This document shows, piece after piece, positions 17,215 through 25,669 of a stretch of DNA of 64,000 bases. Both the position numbers and the translations under genes were made by a program. The first letter of the stretch is position 1. Each line of letters starts with the position of its first letter. The notes under the pieces are model-generated. The model searched no databases. It was not told where the DNA came from and saw nothing but the letters and a program-made list of their open reading frames with translations. The stretch is from CAUZIB01 sp963578805 (lineage in GTDB: Bacteria; Acidobacteriota; Vicinamibacteria; Vicinamibacterales; UBA8438), in NCBI GenBank assembly GCA_963578805.1, contig CAUZDY010000005.1:55389-119388 (forward strand). The letters run 5' to 3'.

Positions 17215-17874
17215 GTGGCTTTAAATATTGTGATGTTCGGACCGCCGGGCGCCGGCAAGGGAACACAGGCCAGTCGACTCGCGACGGAGTGGGAAATCCC
17301 GCAAATTTCGACTGGCGACATTCTTCGAGAGGCCGTCCAGGCTGGGACCGAGCTCGGACAGCGAGCTAAGGCGATCCTGGACGCTGGCGAGCTCGTAAGT
17401 GATGAGATCATGGTAGGAATCGTCAGACAGCGACTGGCGGAGGGTGACACCAAAGACGGTTTTATTCTGGACGGCTTTCCTCGCACTGTGGCGCAAGCAT
17501 CCGAGTTGGACACGATCTTGGAGGGGCGAGACCCGTTGGTGGTCGTGGAGCTTTCGGTTCCAGACGAGGAGCTCGTGAGCCGGCTATCGCGGCGACGGAT
17601 GTGCGCCACCTGTGGCGTCATCGTCGGCCAGCAGCCCGCCGCGGTTGCGTCATCGAGATGCGGCACATGCGGTGGCGAACTCGTTCAGCGTAGCGACGAC
17701 CAAGAGAACATCGTGCGCGAACGGCTGAGTGTCTATCACGGGCGAACCGCGCCGTTGGTTGATTTTTACAGCGGTCGGGTAAGGTTTCGAAGCCTTGATG
17801 GGAGCCAGACGCCGGAGCTTGTGGCGAGTGCCGTCACTGACGCGGTCGATTCGGCCGTGAGGACGACCGGATGA
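17215..17874 (+). CDS. adk: adenylate kinase (zinc-type lid)
   Basis: Adenylate kinase interconverts ATP + AMP and 2 ADP. GTG at 17215 starts a 219-residue protein with P-loop GPPGAGKGT (9-17), the AMP-binding DGFPRT motif and a long lid carrying CATCG and CGTCG, a four-cysteine zinc site found in Gram-positive and some other bacterial enzymes. It sits 27 bases after secY and overlaps map by four bases. Confidence 0.97.
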   Translation: MALNIVMFGPPGAGKGTQASRLATEWEIPQISTGDILREAVQAGTELGQRAKAILDAGELVSDEIMVGIVRQRLAEGDTKDGFILDGFPRTVAQASELDTILEGRDPLVVVELSVPDEELVSRLSRRRMCATCGVIVGQQPAAVASSRCGTCGGELVQRSDDQENIVRERLSVYHGRTAPLVDFYSGRVRFRSLDGSQTPELVASAVTDAVDSAVRTTG

Positions 17875-18698
17875 TTGTCTGCAAGTCACCTAACGAGATT
17901 GGTCGACTGCGCGCCGCCAACCAGCTAGTGGCAGAGGTGTTGTGCAAGCTCCAGGTGATGGTTGCCCCCGGTGTCACGACCCAGGATCTCGACGCCGTGG
18001 CGGAAGCAAGTATTCATGAGGCTGGGGCTGTTCCGGCGTTCAAGGGGTATCACGGATACCCAGCCACGCTGTGTGCCTCGGTTAACGATGCTGTTGTTCA
18101 TGGTATTCCGTCCGATGATACCCTGAAAGACGGCGACATCATCTCGATTGACATGGGTGTCGTGCTGGACGGCTATTATGGTGACTCGGCGCTGACTGTG
18201 AGAGTTGGAGAGGTGTCCGATCAGGCTGCGACGCTGATGGCGGTCACCCGCGACGCCCTGGAACACGCGATCGCGAGGGTGCAGGTCGGGGGATGGGTGT
18301 CTGATCTTGGGCACGCCGTCCAAAGGCATGTTGAGACGCACGGGTTTTCGGTGGTAAGGGAATTTGTCGGCCATGGGATTGGGACTCAGCTTCACGAGGA
18401 ACCCCAGATACCGAACTACGGCGAACCTGGGCGGGGAGCGCGGCTGCGAGAAGGGATGGTCCTCGCGATCGAGCCGATGGTCAATGCAGGTCGCTCCGGT
18501 GTTCGTGTGCTGGACGATGGGTGGACAGCCGTGACGCGTGACGGGGAGCTCTCGGCGCATTTCGAGCACTCCGTGGCGGTGACTGCCAGCGGCCCAGAGG
18601 TTCTGAGCCGTCGCCAAGATGAAATAGTGGTTGACCTGGACGACTCTCTTCGGCTCGTCCGTACTCGCTCTCCGGAGAGTGCTACTAACGGCGGATGA
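17871..18698 (+). CDS. map: methionine aminopeptidase, type I
   Basis: This enzyme removes the initiator Met from new proteins. All metal and catalytic residues are visible: D94, D105, H168, E201 and E232, plus H78. The sequence is 275 residues; the last 35 or so (from about 240) extend past the catalytic core and look disordered. It overlaps adk (ATGA), and its stop overlaps a short in-frame extension of infA. Adk-map-infA is a common order. Confidence 0.96.
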   Translation: MIVCKSPNEIGRLRAANQLVAEVLCKLQVMVAPGVTTQDLDAVAEASIHEAGAVPAFKGYHGYPATLCASVNDAVVHGIPSDDTLKDGDIISIDMGVVLDGYYGDSALTVRVGEVSDQAATLMAVTRDALEHAIARVQVGGWVSDLGHAVQRHVETHGFSVVREFVGHGIGTQLHEEPQIPNYGEPGRGARLREGMVLAIEPMVNAGRSGVRVLDDGWTAVTRDGELSAHFEHSVAVTASGPEVLSRRQDEIVVDLDDSLRLVRTRSPESATNGG

Positions 18699-18736
18699 GA
18701 GGTGTCAACCGACCTAGGCAGGCAGAGGGTGGACCG

Positions 18737-18966
18737 ATGGCCAAGGCAGAAGCGCGCGAGGTCGATGGGGTCGTCATTGAAACGCTGCCCAATGCGTTGT
18801 ATCGAGTTGAACTTGAGTCGAAGGAGCGGATTGTCACGCATGTGTCCCACGAGCTACGGCGCAACTTCGTGAGAATTTCGTGAGGATCTTGATGGGAGAT
18901 CGCGTCAGGGTCGCGGTGTCCGCGCGCGATCGCACGCGGGGCCGGATCATGCAGCGGCAGCAGTGA
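18737..18966 (+). pseudogene. infA: translation initiation factor IF-1, frameshifted by an 11-bp duplication
   Basis: IF-1 is an essential OB-fold factor that binds the 30S A site during initiation. From ATG 18737 the frame reads MAKAEAREVDGVVIETLPNA and continues as IF-1 up to RRNFVRI, then stops at 18881-18883, giving only 48 residues. The rest of IF-1 (LMGDRVRVAVSARDRTRGRI) is present in another frame to a stop at 18964-18966. The break is a tandem repeat: TTCGTGAGAAT then TTCGTGAGGAT. Removing one copy restores exactly 72 codons, the canonical length. Either the gene is broken, the assembly is wrong, or a -1 shift is used. It has its normal place between map and rpmJ. Confidence 0.88.
18866..18887 (+). 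repeat. 11-bp imperfect tandem duplication inside infA
   Basis: TTCGTGAGAAT (18866-18876) is followed at once by TTCGTGAGGAT (18877-18887), ten of eleven bases identical. Eleven is not a multiple of three, so the duplication shifts the frame of infA at residue 45 or so. Confidence 0.9.
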
Positions 18967-18986
18967 TGTGAGCGAAGAGGGCAGAG

Positions 18987-19100
18987 ATGAAAGTCCGAAC
19001 GTCAGTTCGAAAGTTGTGCGCTAAATGCAAGATCATCAGACGCCGCGGCGTGCTTCGGGTGTTGTGCAGCAACCCTAAGCACAAGCAGCGTCAGGGTTGA
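18987..19100 (+). CDS. rpmJ: 50S ribosomal protein L36 (zinc form)
   Basis: This 37-residue protein is too short for most gene tracks. It begins MKVRTSVRKLCAKCKIIRRR, and ends CSNPKHKQRQG, with the three Cys and one His (CAKC, C, H) that bind zinc in the usual L36 form. An AGAGATG context gives a weak purine-rich ribosome binding site. It lies between infA and rpsM as in other bacterial alpha operons. Confidence 0.95.
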   Translation: MKVRTSVRKLCAKCKIIRRRGVLRVLCSNPKHKQRQG

Positions 19101-19121
19101 GGACCGCAATAGGCAGACGCT

Positions 19122-19496
19122 ATGGCACGAATCGCAGGAGTTGATCTTCCCCGGACAAAACGGGTCGAGGTAGGTCTGACGTACATCTTCGGGATTGGGC
19201 CGGCGCGGGCCAGTGGCGTGCTTGAAGCGTCGGGTGTCAGTCCAGATGTCAGGGTCAAGGACCTGACCGAGGATGACGTGCGTCAGATTAGCCGTGTAAT
19301 TGAAGAGCAGGGTCGAGTCGAGGGCGATCTCCGGAAGGAGATTTCCATGAATGTGAAACGGCTGATGGAGATCGGTTGCTATCGTGGTATGCGACATCGT
19401 CGTAACCTGCCAGTTCGGGGTCAGCGAACAAGCACGAACGCGCGGACACGCAAGGGGCCGCGCAAGGGACAGGTCGCTAGGAAGAAGACGACCTAG
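19122..19496 (+). CDS. rpsM: 30S ribosomal protein S13
   Basis: S13 forms inter-subunit bridges in the 30S head and contacts P-site tRNA. The 124-residue product begins MARIAGVDLPRTKRVEVGLT, has the helix-two-turns-helix YIFGIGPARA segment, and the basic tail RGQRTSTNARTRKGPRKGQ. It follows rpmJ by 21 bases. The 40-base gap to rpsK contains three short copies of an AGGCAGA-like heptamer just before the next ATG. Confidence 0.97.
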   Translation: MARIAGVDLPRTKRVEVGLTYIFGIGPARASGVLEASGVSPDVRVKDLTEDDVRQISRVIEEQGRVEGDLRKEISMNVKRLMEIGCYRGMRHRRNLPVRGQRTSTNARTRKGPRKGQVARKKTT

Positions 19497-19536
19497 GATG
19501 TTTTCACGGCAAGAGGCAGAAGGCAGAAGGTAGAAC

Positions 19537-19983
19537 ATGGCTAAGCTCGAAACTGTTGACGCGAGTGTTCCGACACCAGCGAAACGAACCAAGCGGAAGA
19601 AGTCGTTCAAGAAGCGTGGTGGTGAGAAGCGGGTCGTGCCTCACGGCGTCGTCCACATTCAGGCAACTTTCAACAACACCATCATTACCGTGACAGACCT
19701 GGAAGGTAGCGTGCTTTCGTGGTCGAGTGCCGGCGGGGTCGGGTTTAAGGGCTCTCGGAAGGGGACTCCGTTCGCGGCTACTCAGGCTGCGATTAACGCT
19801 GGTCAGGGCGCTCGGGCATTCGGCATGCGGTCGGTTGAAGTGCGAGTCAAGGGGCCTGGGGCCGGGCGAGAGTCGGCTATTCGAGCGCTGCAGACGTCGG
19901 TTGGGTTTGCGGTCAAGTCAATCAAAGACGTAACACCTATTCCGCACAACGGGTGCCGTCCCCCAAAACGGCGGAGGGTCTGA
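19537..19983 (+). CDS. rpsK: 30S ribosomal protein S11
   Basis: S11 shapes the mRNA exit region at the 30S platform. The 148-residue protein has a non-conserved, lysine-rich N-terminal extension of about 30 residues; the core then begins at GVVHIQATFNNTIITVTD. SAGGVGFKGSRKGTPFAAT and the C-terminal DVTPIPHNGCRPPKRRRV are intact. The rpsD ATG follows after one base. Confidence 0.97.
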   Translation: MAKLETVDASVPTPAKRTKRKKSFKKRGGEKRVVPHGVVHIQATFNNTIITVTDLEGSVLSWSSAGGVGFKGSRKGTPFAATQAAINAGQGARAFGMRSVEVRVKGPGAGRESAIRALQTSVGFAVKSIKDVTPIPHNGCRPPKRRRV

Positions 19984-19984
19984 G

Positions 19985-20614
19985 ATGGCACGATACGTAG
20001 GTCCTGTATGCCGCCTGTGTCGTCGGGAAGGCATGAAGCTCTTCCTGAAAGGCGAGCGCTGCTATGGCGAGAAATGCGCTATCGAGCGACGCAACGTTCC
20101 CCCTGGTCAGCATGGGAAAGGTCGACGAGCTAAAATGGCTGGCTACGGTCTCCAGCTTCGTGAGAAGCAGCGCGTCAAGCGAATGTACGGAGTGCTTGAA
20201 AGCCAATTTCGCCGATACTTCAAGGAAGCCGACCGCCGGAAGGGCGTGACCGGAGAAACGTTACTCCAGCTCCTCGAAGGGCGGCTAGATAATGTGGTCT
20301 ACCGCCTTGGATTGTCCACCTCGCGGTCGCAGGCTCGTCAGCTCGTTCGGCACGGCCACTTCACGGTTAATGGTCGGCGCGCTGACATCCCGTCGTATTC
20401 GATACGGGCCGGCGATGAAGTTGCTGTACGCACCTCGAGCGCGAAAAACCCGGTCATCGTGTATGCGATGGAGGAAGTCAAGGGGCGGGGGATTCCGGAG
20501 TGGTTGGAGTTTAATACTGAACGGTTGGCCGGTCGGCTCACGGCCATTCCGACACGCGACCAGCTGAATCTTCCCGTTGAGGAGCAGCTGATCGTCGAGC
20601 TGTATTCGAAATGA
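19985..20614 (+). CDS. rpsD: 30S ribosomal protein S4 (zinc form)
   Basis: S4 nucleates assembly of the 30S body and participates in transcription antitermination. The 209-residue product starts MARYVGPVCRLCRREGMKLF, with cysteines CxxC and a later CYGEKC that form a zinc knuckle (lost in many proteobacterial S4). The S4 RNA-binding domain near residues 98-160 contains RLDNVVYRLG and RQLVRHGHFTVNGR. In E. coli S4 represses the alpha operon. Confidence 0.97.
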   Translation: MARYVGPVCRLCRREGMKLFLKGERCYGEKCAIERRNVPPGQHGKGRRAKMAGYGLQLREKQRVKRMYGVLESQFRRYFKEADRRKGVTGETLLQLLEGRLDNVVYRLGLSTSRSQARQLVRHGHFTVNGRRADIPSYSIRAGDEVAVRTSSAKNPVIVYAMEEVKGRGIPEWLEFNTERLAGRLTAIPTRDQLNLPVEEQLIVELYSK

Positions 20615-20651
20615 TCGCGTGTTATCCGCGACGCTGAAAGGACAGAACTCG

Positions 20652-21644
20652 ATGTTGTGGAAAGGTTTCCAGCGACCCAAGCGGCTAGACTACGAGCGCG
20701 ACACGTTGACGGAGCGCTTCGGGCGCTTCCATGCGCAGCCGTTCGAACGAGGGTTCGGAACGACGATTGGGAACGCGCTACGCCGCGTGCTCTTGTCGTC
20801 GATCGAAGGTGCGGCGGTGACGGCGGTAAAGATTGAAGGCGTGCTTCATGAGTTTTCGCCGATTCAGGGAGTCGGTGAGGACGCCACCGACATCATTCTT
20901 AACCTCAAGCAGGTTCCGCTGAGAATGCATGTCGATCACACCAAAACGCTTCGACTCAAGGCTACGACTGCGGGAAAGGTGACAGCCGCAGATATTGAGA
21001 CCGACGCCGACTTGGAGATCCTTGACCCCGATGTGCACATCGCTACTATTGGCGAGGGTGGTGCGCTTGATATCGAAATGCGAGTTAATCGCGGCCGTGG
21101 GTATGTCTCTGCCGACAAGAATTTTGACGAAGACTTGGGCATCGGATGGATTCCCGTCGACTCGGTTCACTCACCGGTCAAGAGGGTTAACTACTTGGTA
21201 GAGGCGGCCCGACTGGGCCAGACCACCGATTTCGATAAGTTGACGGTTGATGTGTGGACTGATGGCGCCGTATCCGCTCGTGATGCGGTGTCGCTCAGTG
21301 CGAAGTTGCTTCGTGACCACCTGAACATCTTCATCAACATCGACGAGCCTGCGGAGCAGACCTCAGAGCCGCCGGCGGACGAGCCGACGGTTATTGTCAA
21401 TCAGCACCTCGACAAGAGTGTCGAGGAGCTGGAGCTGTCGGTGCGCTCATACAACTGTCTGAAGAACGCAAACATCAGGACTCTTCGTGAGCTTGTGCAG
21501 AAGACTGAGCCTGAGATGTTACGCACTAAGAACTTCGGCCGGAAGTCGTTGAACGAGATCAAGGAAATCCTGTTGACGATGGAATTGAGTCTTGGAATGC
21601 GACTGGACCAGCCAACCGGCGTGACGCCGGCTCAATCTGAATAG
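20652..21644 (+). CDS. rpoA: DNA-directed RNA polymerase subunit alpha
   Basis: The alpha dimer scaffolds RNA polymerase, and its C-terminal domain contacts promoters and activators. ATG 20652 (MLWKGFQRPKRL) was preferred because AAAGGA lies nine bases upstream; the frame extends 11 codons further but with no similarity. The 330-residue product has the N-domain ERGFGTTIGNALRRVLLSS and a C-domain with helix-hairpin-helix NANIRTLRELV near residues 265-285. It lies between rpsD and rplQ. Confidence 0.97.
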   Translation: MLWKGFQRPKRLDYERDTLTERFGRFHAQPFERGFGTTIGNALRRVLLSSIEGAAVTAVKIEGVLHEFSPIQGVGEDATDIILNLKQVPLRMHVDHTKTLRLKATTAGKVTAADIETDADLEILDPDVHIATIGEGGALDIEMRVNRGRGYVSADKNFDEDLGIGWIPVDSVHSPVKRVNYLVEAARLGQTTDFDKLTVDVWTDGAVSARDAVSLSAKLLRDHLNIFINIDEPAEQTSEPPADEPTVIVNQHLDKSVEELELSVRSYNCLKNANIRTLRELVQKTEPEMLRTKNFGRKSLNEIKEILLTMELSLGMRLDQPTGVTPAQSE

Positions 21645-21650
21645 GGATCC

Positions 21651-22169
21651 ATGCGTCATCGAGTTGCACACCGAAAACTGGGGCGCGTCACCGAGCACCG
21701 CATCGCGATGCTTCGTAACCAGGCTCAGGAACTCCTACGGCATGAGCGGATCAAGACGACGGTTGCGAAGGCCAAGGAGCTACGGCCATTCGTCGAACGC
21801 TTGATTACTGTCGCAAAACGTGGACTTGTCGACGGGGCCGAGGGTAGTCGTGCCCTTCACGCGCGGCGACTTGTCGCGCGTGATCTGGTCGATCGTGACG
21901 TGACTCGGAAGCTCTTTGAGACGATTGCCCCTCGGTTTATGGCTCGTCCTGGAGGCTATACTCGGCTACTGCGGCTAGGACATCGTCGAGGGGATGCCGC
22001 CGAGGTCGCCCAGGTCGAGTTGATCGGTAGTGAGTACACGGTCGACTCCCCAGCCGCCATAGCCGACGACGCCGAGACTAGCTCTGGTAAGGGTCTAGGT
22101 GATCGCCTTCGCCGTGCCACTAAACGAATTCAGGGCGGCGCGTCGTCGTCCGACCCTGACAAGTCGTAA
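21651..22169 (+). CDS. rplQ: 50S ribosomal protein L17
   Basis: L17 begins MRHRVAHRKLGRVTEHRIAM, followed by LLRHERIKTTVAKAKELRP, the family signature. The 172-residue length exceeds the usual 115-130: residues after about 130 are a low-complexity, Ser/Asp-rich tail. It is the last gene of the long plus-strand ribosomal run. Only 13 bases separate its stop from that of a convergent gene, and there is no visible terminator hairpin. Confidence 0.96.
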   Translation: MRHRVAHRKLGRVTEHRIAMLRNQAQELLRHERIKTTVAKAKELRPFVERLITVAKRGLVDGAEGSRALHARRLVARDLVDRDVTRKLFETIAPRFMARPGGYTRLLRLGHRRGDAAEVAQVELIGSEYTVDSPAAIADDAETSSGKGLGDRLRRATKRIQGGASSSDPDKS

Positions 22170-22182
22170 GAATGCGAGGACG

Positions 22183-24285
22183 CTAGTCTCCGTCCTCGGC
22201 CTGTTTCTCTCCGCGCTCTGCCTTGGCTTCTGCGATGACTTTGGCCTGAAGATGCGCAGGAATCTCCTCGTAGTGTGAGAACTCCATATGATACGACCCT
22301 CGACCGCTAGTTGAGGATGTCAGCTGCTGCTCGTACGTCAGCATCTCGGCCATTGGTACCTGCGCCTTGATGATGGTCGAGGTGCCCCGGGTTTCCATTC
22401 CACCGATCCGTCCACGACGGCCGTTTAAGTCGCCCATTAAATCGCCGGCAAAGTCGCTTGGCGCACGCACCTCGACATCCATGACCGGCTCGAGAATCGT
22501 CGGCCTGGCCCTCGACATGGCATCTCGAAATGCTAGTCGTCCCGCCATCTTGAAAGACATCTCGTTTGAGTCCACGGCGTGGTACTGGCCGTCGTAGAGG
22601 GCGACTTCGAAGTCGACCATCGGGTACCCAGCTAGATAGCCTTTTGTTCGAGCTTCCTGGATCCCTTTTTCGACGGCGGGGATAAAGCCTCGAGGGATCG
22701 CACCACCGAAGATCTCGTCAACAAACTTGAAGTCGGCACCACGTTTAAGTGGTTTGACTCTAATTCGGCAATCGCCGAACTGACCATGGCCACCAGTTTG
22801 CTTCTTGTGTCGTCCGTGGGCTTCGGTGGCTGCTGTGACCGTCTCGCGATACGGAATCCGCGGGAGCTTGAGGTTAACCTCCACTCCGAAACGTCGCTTG
22901 AGTTTGGCGACGGTCACTTCGATATGCAGCTGGCCCTGGCCTGACAGCAGCAGCTGACCAGTCTGGGGATCGCGGGCATACCGGATCGTCGGGTCCTCTT
23001 CTTCGAGCCGCTGCAGCGAACCACTGATCTTTTCTTCGTCGCCGCGGCTTTTCGGCTCGATCGCGTACGACAGTACTGGTTCGGCAAACCTTATTGGCGC
23101 AAAGACGTATACGGAGTCTTTGGGCGCGAGGGTATCGGCGGTCTGGGTTTCCTTTAACTTGGCGACAGCTCCCAGGTCGCCGGTTGTGATCGTGGCGACC
23201 GTGGTTTGGGTCTTTCCCTGTAGTATTGCCAGACTGCCCAGGCGCTCGTTGGTCTCCTTGGTCAAGTTGTAGACCGTGGTATCAGAGCTGAGCGAACCGG
23301 AGGCGACACGAAACAGAGTAATTCGACCGGCAAAGGGATCGGCGATGGTCTTCCAGACGAACGCGGTGGCTGGTGCGTTCTCGCCGCTGTCGTACACGAC
23401 GGGCTCACTGGTCTCACGGTTCACTGCCGCCAGAGGATGGTCGGTTGGTGATGGTACATACGTTTGGATCGCATCAAGCAGCGGCTGGACCCCGATGTTG
23501 CCCGCGGCTGATGAGCAGACAAGAGGAAAGATACGGCAACTTGCGACAGCACCCCGGAGCCCCTGTTCCAGTTCGGTCTGCGTCAGCGTGCCGGTCTCGA
23601 AGAACTGTTCCATCAGAGCGTCGTCAGCTTCGGCGACCATCTCGATTAGTGCCTCCCGGGCGCTGTTGGCCGCGTCCACCATCTCTGCTGGAATATCGCG
23701 CTCGGATGGCATCCCGCTGCCATCTGTGGCAAAGCTCATCGCCTTCATGGCGACCAGGTCGACCAGCCCTGAGAATGACTTCTCTTCGCCGATCGGAATC
23801 TGAATGGGGACGACCTCTCGGCCGCAGACCTCGCGAAGGGACGCCAACGAACGGTCGAGGCTGGCCCGCTCACGGTCGAGCCGGTTGAGGACCACAAGGC
23901 GGGGTAATTCGAACTCCTCGGAGATAGCCCAGACCTTCTCGGTTTGAACCTCAACACCTGCCACGGCGTCGACGACGATCAGGGCGGCATCTGCGACCCG
24001 CATCGCTGCCTGAGTGTCGCTCATGAAATTCGACATTCCTGGGGTGTCGATGACGTTGATCTTGACCTTGTTCCATTCGGCAAATACGAGGCTGGACGCC
24101 AAGGTATGTTTGCGCTCGATCTCCTCTTCGTCAAAATCGGTGACCGTCGTGCCGTCATCCACTGTACCCAGACGGTTGACCGCGCCCGAGTCGAATAGCA
24201 TGGCGGACGCCAGTTGCGTCTTCCCGGACCCACTGTGACCGACCAATGCGATGTTACGGATGTTTGCCCCGGTATACACCTTCAT
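22183..24285 (-). CDS. EF-G-like GTPase (EF-G paralogue)
   Basis: A 700-residue translational GTPase with all EF-G domains, about as long as the fusA product but divergent. The P-loop is GHSGSGKT (16-23), G3 is DTPG (80-83), and G4 is NRLD (134-137) in place of NKMD. It belongs to the EF-G-like group found alongside true EF-G in several phyla; some members act in translocation or recycling, others have unclear roles. AAGGGAG precedes the ATG by seven bases. It is convergent with rplQ and downstream of two ABC permease genes on the same strand. A housekeeping role is likely but the exact one is not shown. Confidence 0.9.
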   Translation of the reverse strand: MKVYTGANIRNIALVGHSGSGKTQLASAMLFDSGAVNRLGTVDDGTTVTDFDEEEIERKHTLASSLVFAEWNKVKINVIDTPGMSNFMSDTQAAMRVADAALIVVDAVAGVEVQTEKVWAISEEFELPRLVVLNRLDRERASLDRSLASLREVCGREVVPIQIPIGEEKSFSGLVDLVAMKAMSFATDGSGMPSERDIPAEMVDAANSAREALIEMVAEADDALMEQFFETGTLTQTELEQGLRGAVASCRIFPLVCSSAAGNIGVQPLLDAIQTYVPSPTDHPLAAVNRETSEPVVYDSGENAPATAFVWKTIADPFAGRITLFRVASGSLSSDTTVYNLTKETNERLGSLAILQGKTQTTVATITTGDLGAVAKLKETQTADTLAPKDSVYVFAPIRFAEPVLSYAIEPKSRGDEEKISGSLQRLEEEDPTIRYARDPQTGQLLLSGQGQLHIEVTVAKLKRRFGVEVNLKLPRIPYRETVTAATEAHGRHKKQTGGHGQFGDCRIRVKPLKRGADFKFVDEIFGGAIPRGFIPAVEKGIQEARTKGYLAGYPMVDFEVALYDGQYHAVDSNEMSFKMAGRLAFRDAMSRARPTILEPVMDVEVRAPSDFAGDLMGDLNGRRGRIGGMETRGTSTIIKAQVPMAEMLTYEQQLTSSTSGRGSYHMEFSHYEEIPAHLQAKVIAEAKAERGEKQAEDGD

Positions 24286-24366
24286 TGAAGGACTCCCTTC
24301 TCACGAGCGAGTTTCTTATCGTAGTCGACCGAGTGGGCCGACTCAAGCCCCTGTCCCACTTTATGA

Positions 24367-25647
24367 TTACTCGTATCGCAGGGCTTCAATCGGGTCTAGG
24401 CCGGCCGCGCGGACCGCTGGAAACAGGCCAAAGATGATGCCGACCGACGCGGAGAAGCCGACACCGATGGCAAAGGACCACCACGGTAGGAAGATGGAAA
24501 AACCGGTGACCAGGTGGACCGCCACACCGACGCCACTGCCCACTGCCACACCCAGCATGCCTCCTGCAGCGGTCAGAAAGACCGCCTCGAGCAAGAACTG
24601 CCAGAGGATATCTCGTCGTCGCGCGCCGAGAGCACGTCGGGTGCCGATTTCTCTCGTTCGCTCTTTAATGGAGATGGTCATGATTGCCATGACGCCGATT
24701 CCACCTACAATCAATGCAATCGATGACACGGCGACCAGGGCCAGGTAGGTCGTTCGGCTGATTCGATCCCACAGTCTGAGGGCGGCATCCTGGGTCATTA
24801 AATCGAAATCGTTTGGTTCGTCCACTCTGAGACCGTGACGAATTCGCATGACACTCTCGACGTCGCGCATCGCGCTGTCGAGGGTGACGTCTTCGTCTGG
24901 GACCGCGGCGATCACGACGCTTTGAATCTGGCCGCGTCGAGCCCGAGTGACTCGAATACCGAACTGTTTCTGGTAGGTCGTGTGTGGTACGACCGCAAAG
25001 TCGTTTTGCCCGACGTTGAGTCCTCCCGGGCTCGGGCGCTGTCCGAACACGCCGATGACGGTGTAGGACTGAGTGCCGAGACGAACGGTCCGTCCGATTG
25101 GGTCGATATTCGGGAACAGGGCCTGCAAGACAGTCTGCCCAATTACGATTACACGCCGCCGATGTCTCAGTTCGCTCTGTGTGAAGAAGCGTCCCATCTC
25201 AACATCGACGTGAATCACGTCGGTGTAGTTTTCAGTGGAGCCCAGAATGTTGAGTGGTTTGGTCCGCTGACCATCGTAGTGCAGGCGGGACCGGGTCGGT
25301 GGTCCACCCTCGCCTAGAATCAGGTTGACGCTGGTGATTGAACGGGCTTGGCGCTCGATGGCGTCGGCATCGCCAGACGTAAGACTGGGCCGACGCAATA
25401 ACTCGTCGAAATCCTTTCCTGCTGCTAGGCTGATTCCAGAGAACTGAACCAGAAAGATCGTGTTGGGTCCTAGTTCACGGATGCTCTCGCGCAGTGACTC
25501 ATCGAAACCTCGGATGATGGCCGTCATGCCGACGATTGACGTGACGCCGATGAGAATGCCAAGAATCGTCAGGACGGAGCGCATTTTCTGCGTCCGCACC
25601 GTGTCGAATGCAATCGAAATAATTTCTCGAGTCAGTCCGTTCCGCAT
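24367..25647 (-). CDS. MacB-like ABC transporter permease
   Basis: The 426-residue protein has the MacB/FtsX plan. There is one N-terminal membrane segment (VLTILGILIGVTSIVGMTAI, about 24-43), a periplasmic domain of about 230 residues, and three C-terminal membrane segments with the hallmark KERTREIGTRRALGARRRDI loop before them. ATG 25647 was chosen; the frame runs further upstream into the previous gene without family similarity. It has no ATPase domain. It follows a second permease by 22 bases and is probably co-transcribed with it and with the fusion protein upstream. Confidence 0.9.
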   Translation of the reverse strand: MRNGLTREIISIAFDTVRTQKMRSVLTILGILIGVTSIVGMTAIIRGFDESLRESIRELGPNTIFLVQFSGISLAAGKDFDELLRRPSLTSGDADAIERQARSITSVNLILGEGGPPTRSRLHYDGQRTKPLNILGSTENYTDVIHVDVEMGRFFTQSELRHRRRVIVIGQTVLQALFPNIDPIGRTVRLGTQSYTVIGVFGQRPSPGGLNVGQNDFAVVPHTTYQKQFGIRVTRARRGQIQSVVIAAVPDEDVTLDSAMRDVESVMRIRHGLRVDEPNDFDLMTQDAALRLWDRISRTTYLALVAVSSIALIVGGIGVMAIMTISIKERTREIGTRRALGARRRDILWQFLLEAVFLTAAGGMLGVAVGSGVGVAVHLVTGFSIFLPWWSFAIGVGFSASVGIIFGLFPAVRAAGLDPIEALRYE

Positions 25648-25669
25648 GGCTGTATGGTCGTGCGCGGCG

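Noticed and set aside
18866..18887. Programmed -1 frameshift in infA
   Set aside because: No X XXY YYZ heptamer and no downstream pseudoknot were seen; the tandem duplication is a simpler explanation, although not excluded.
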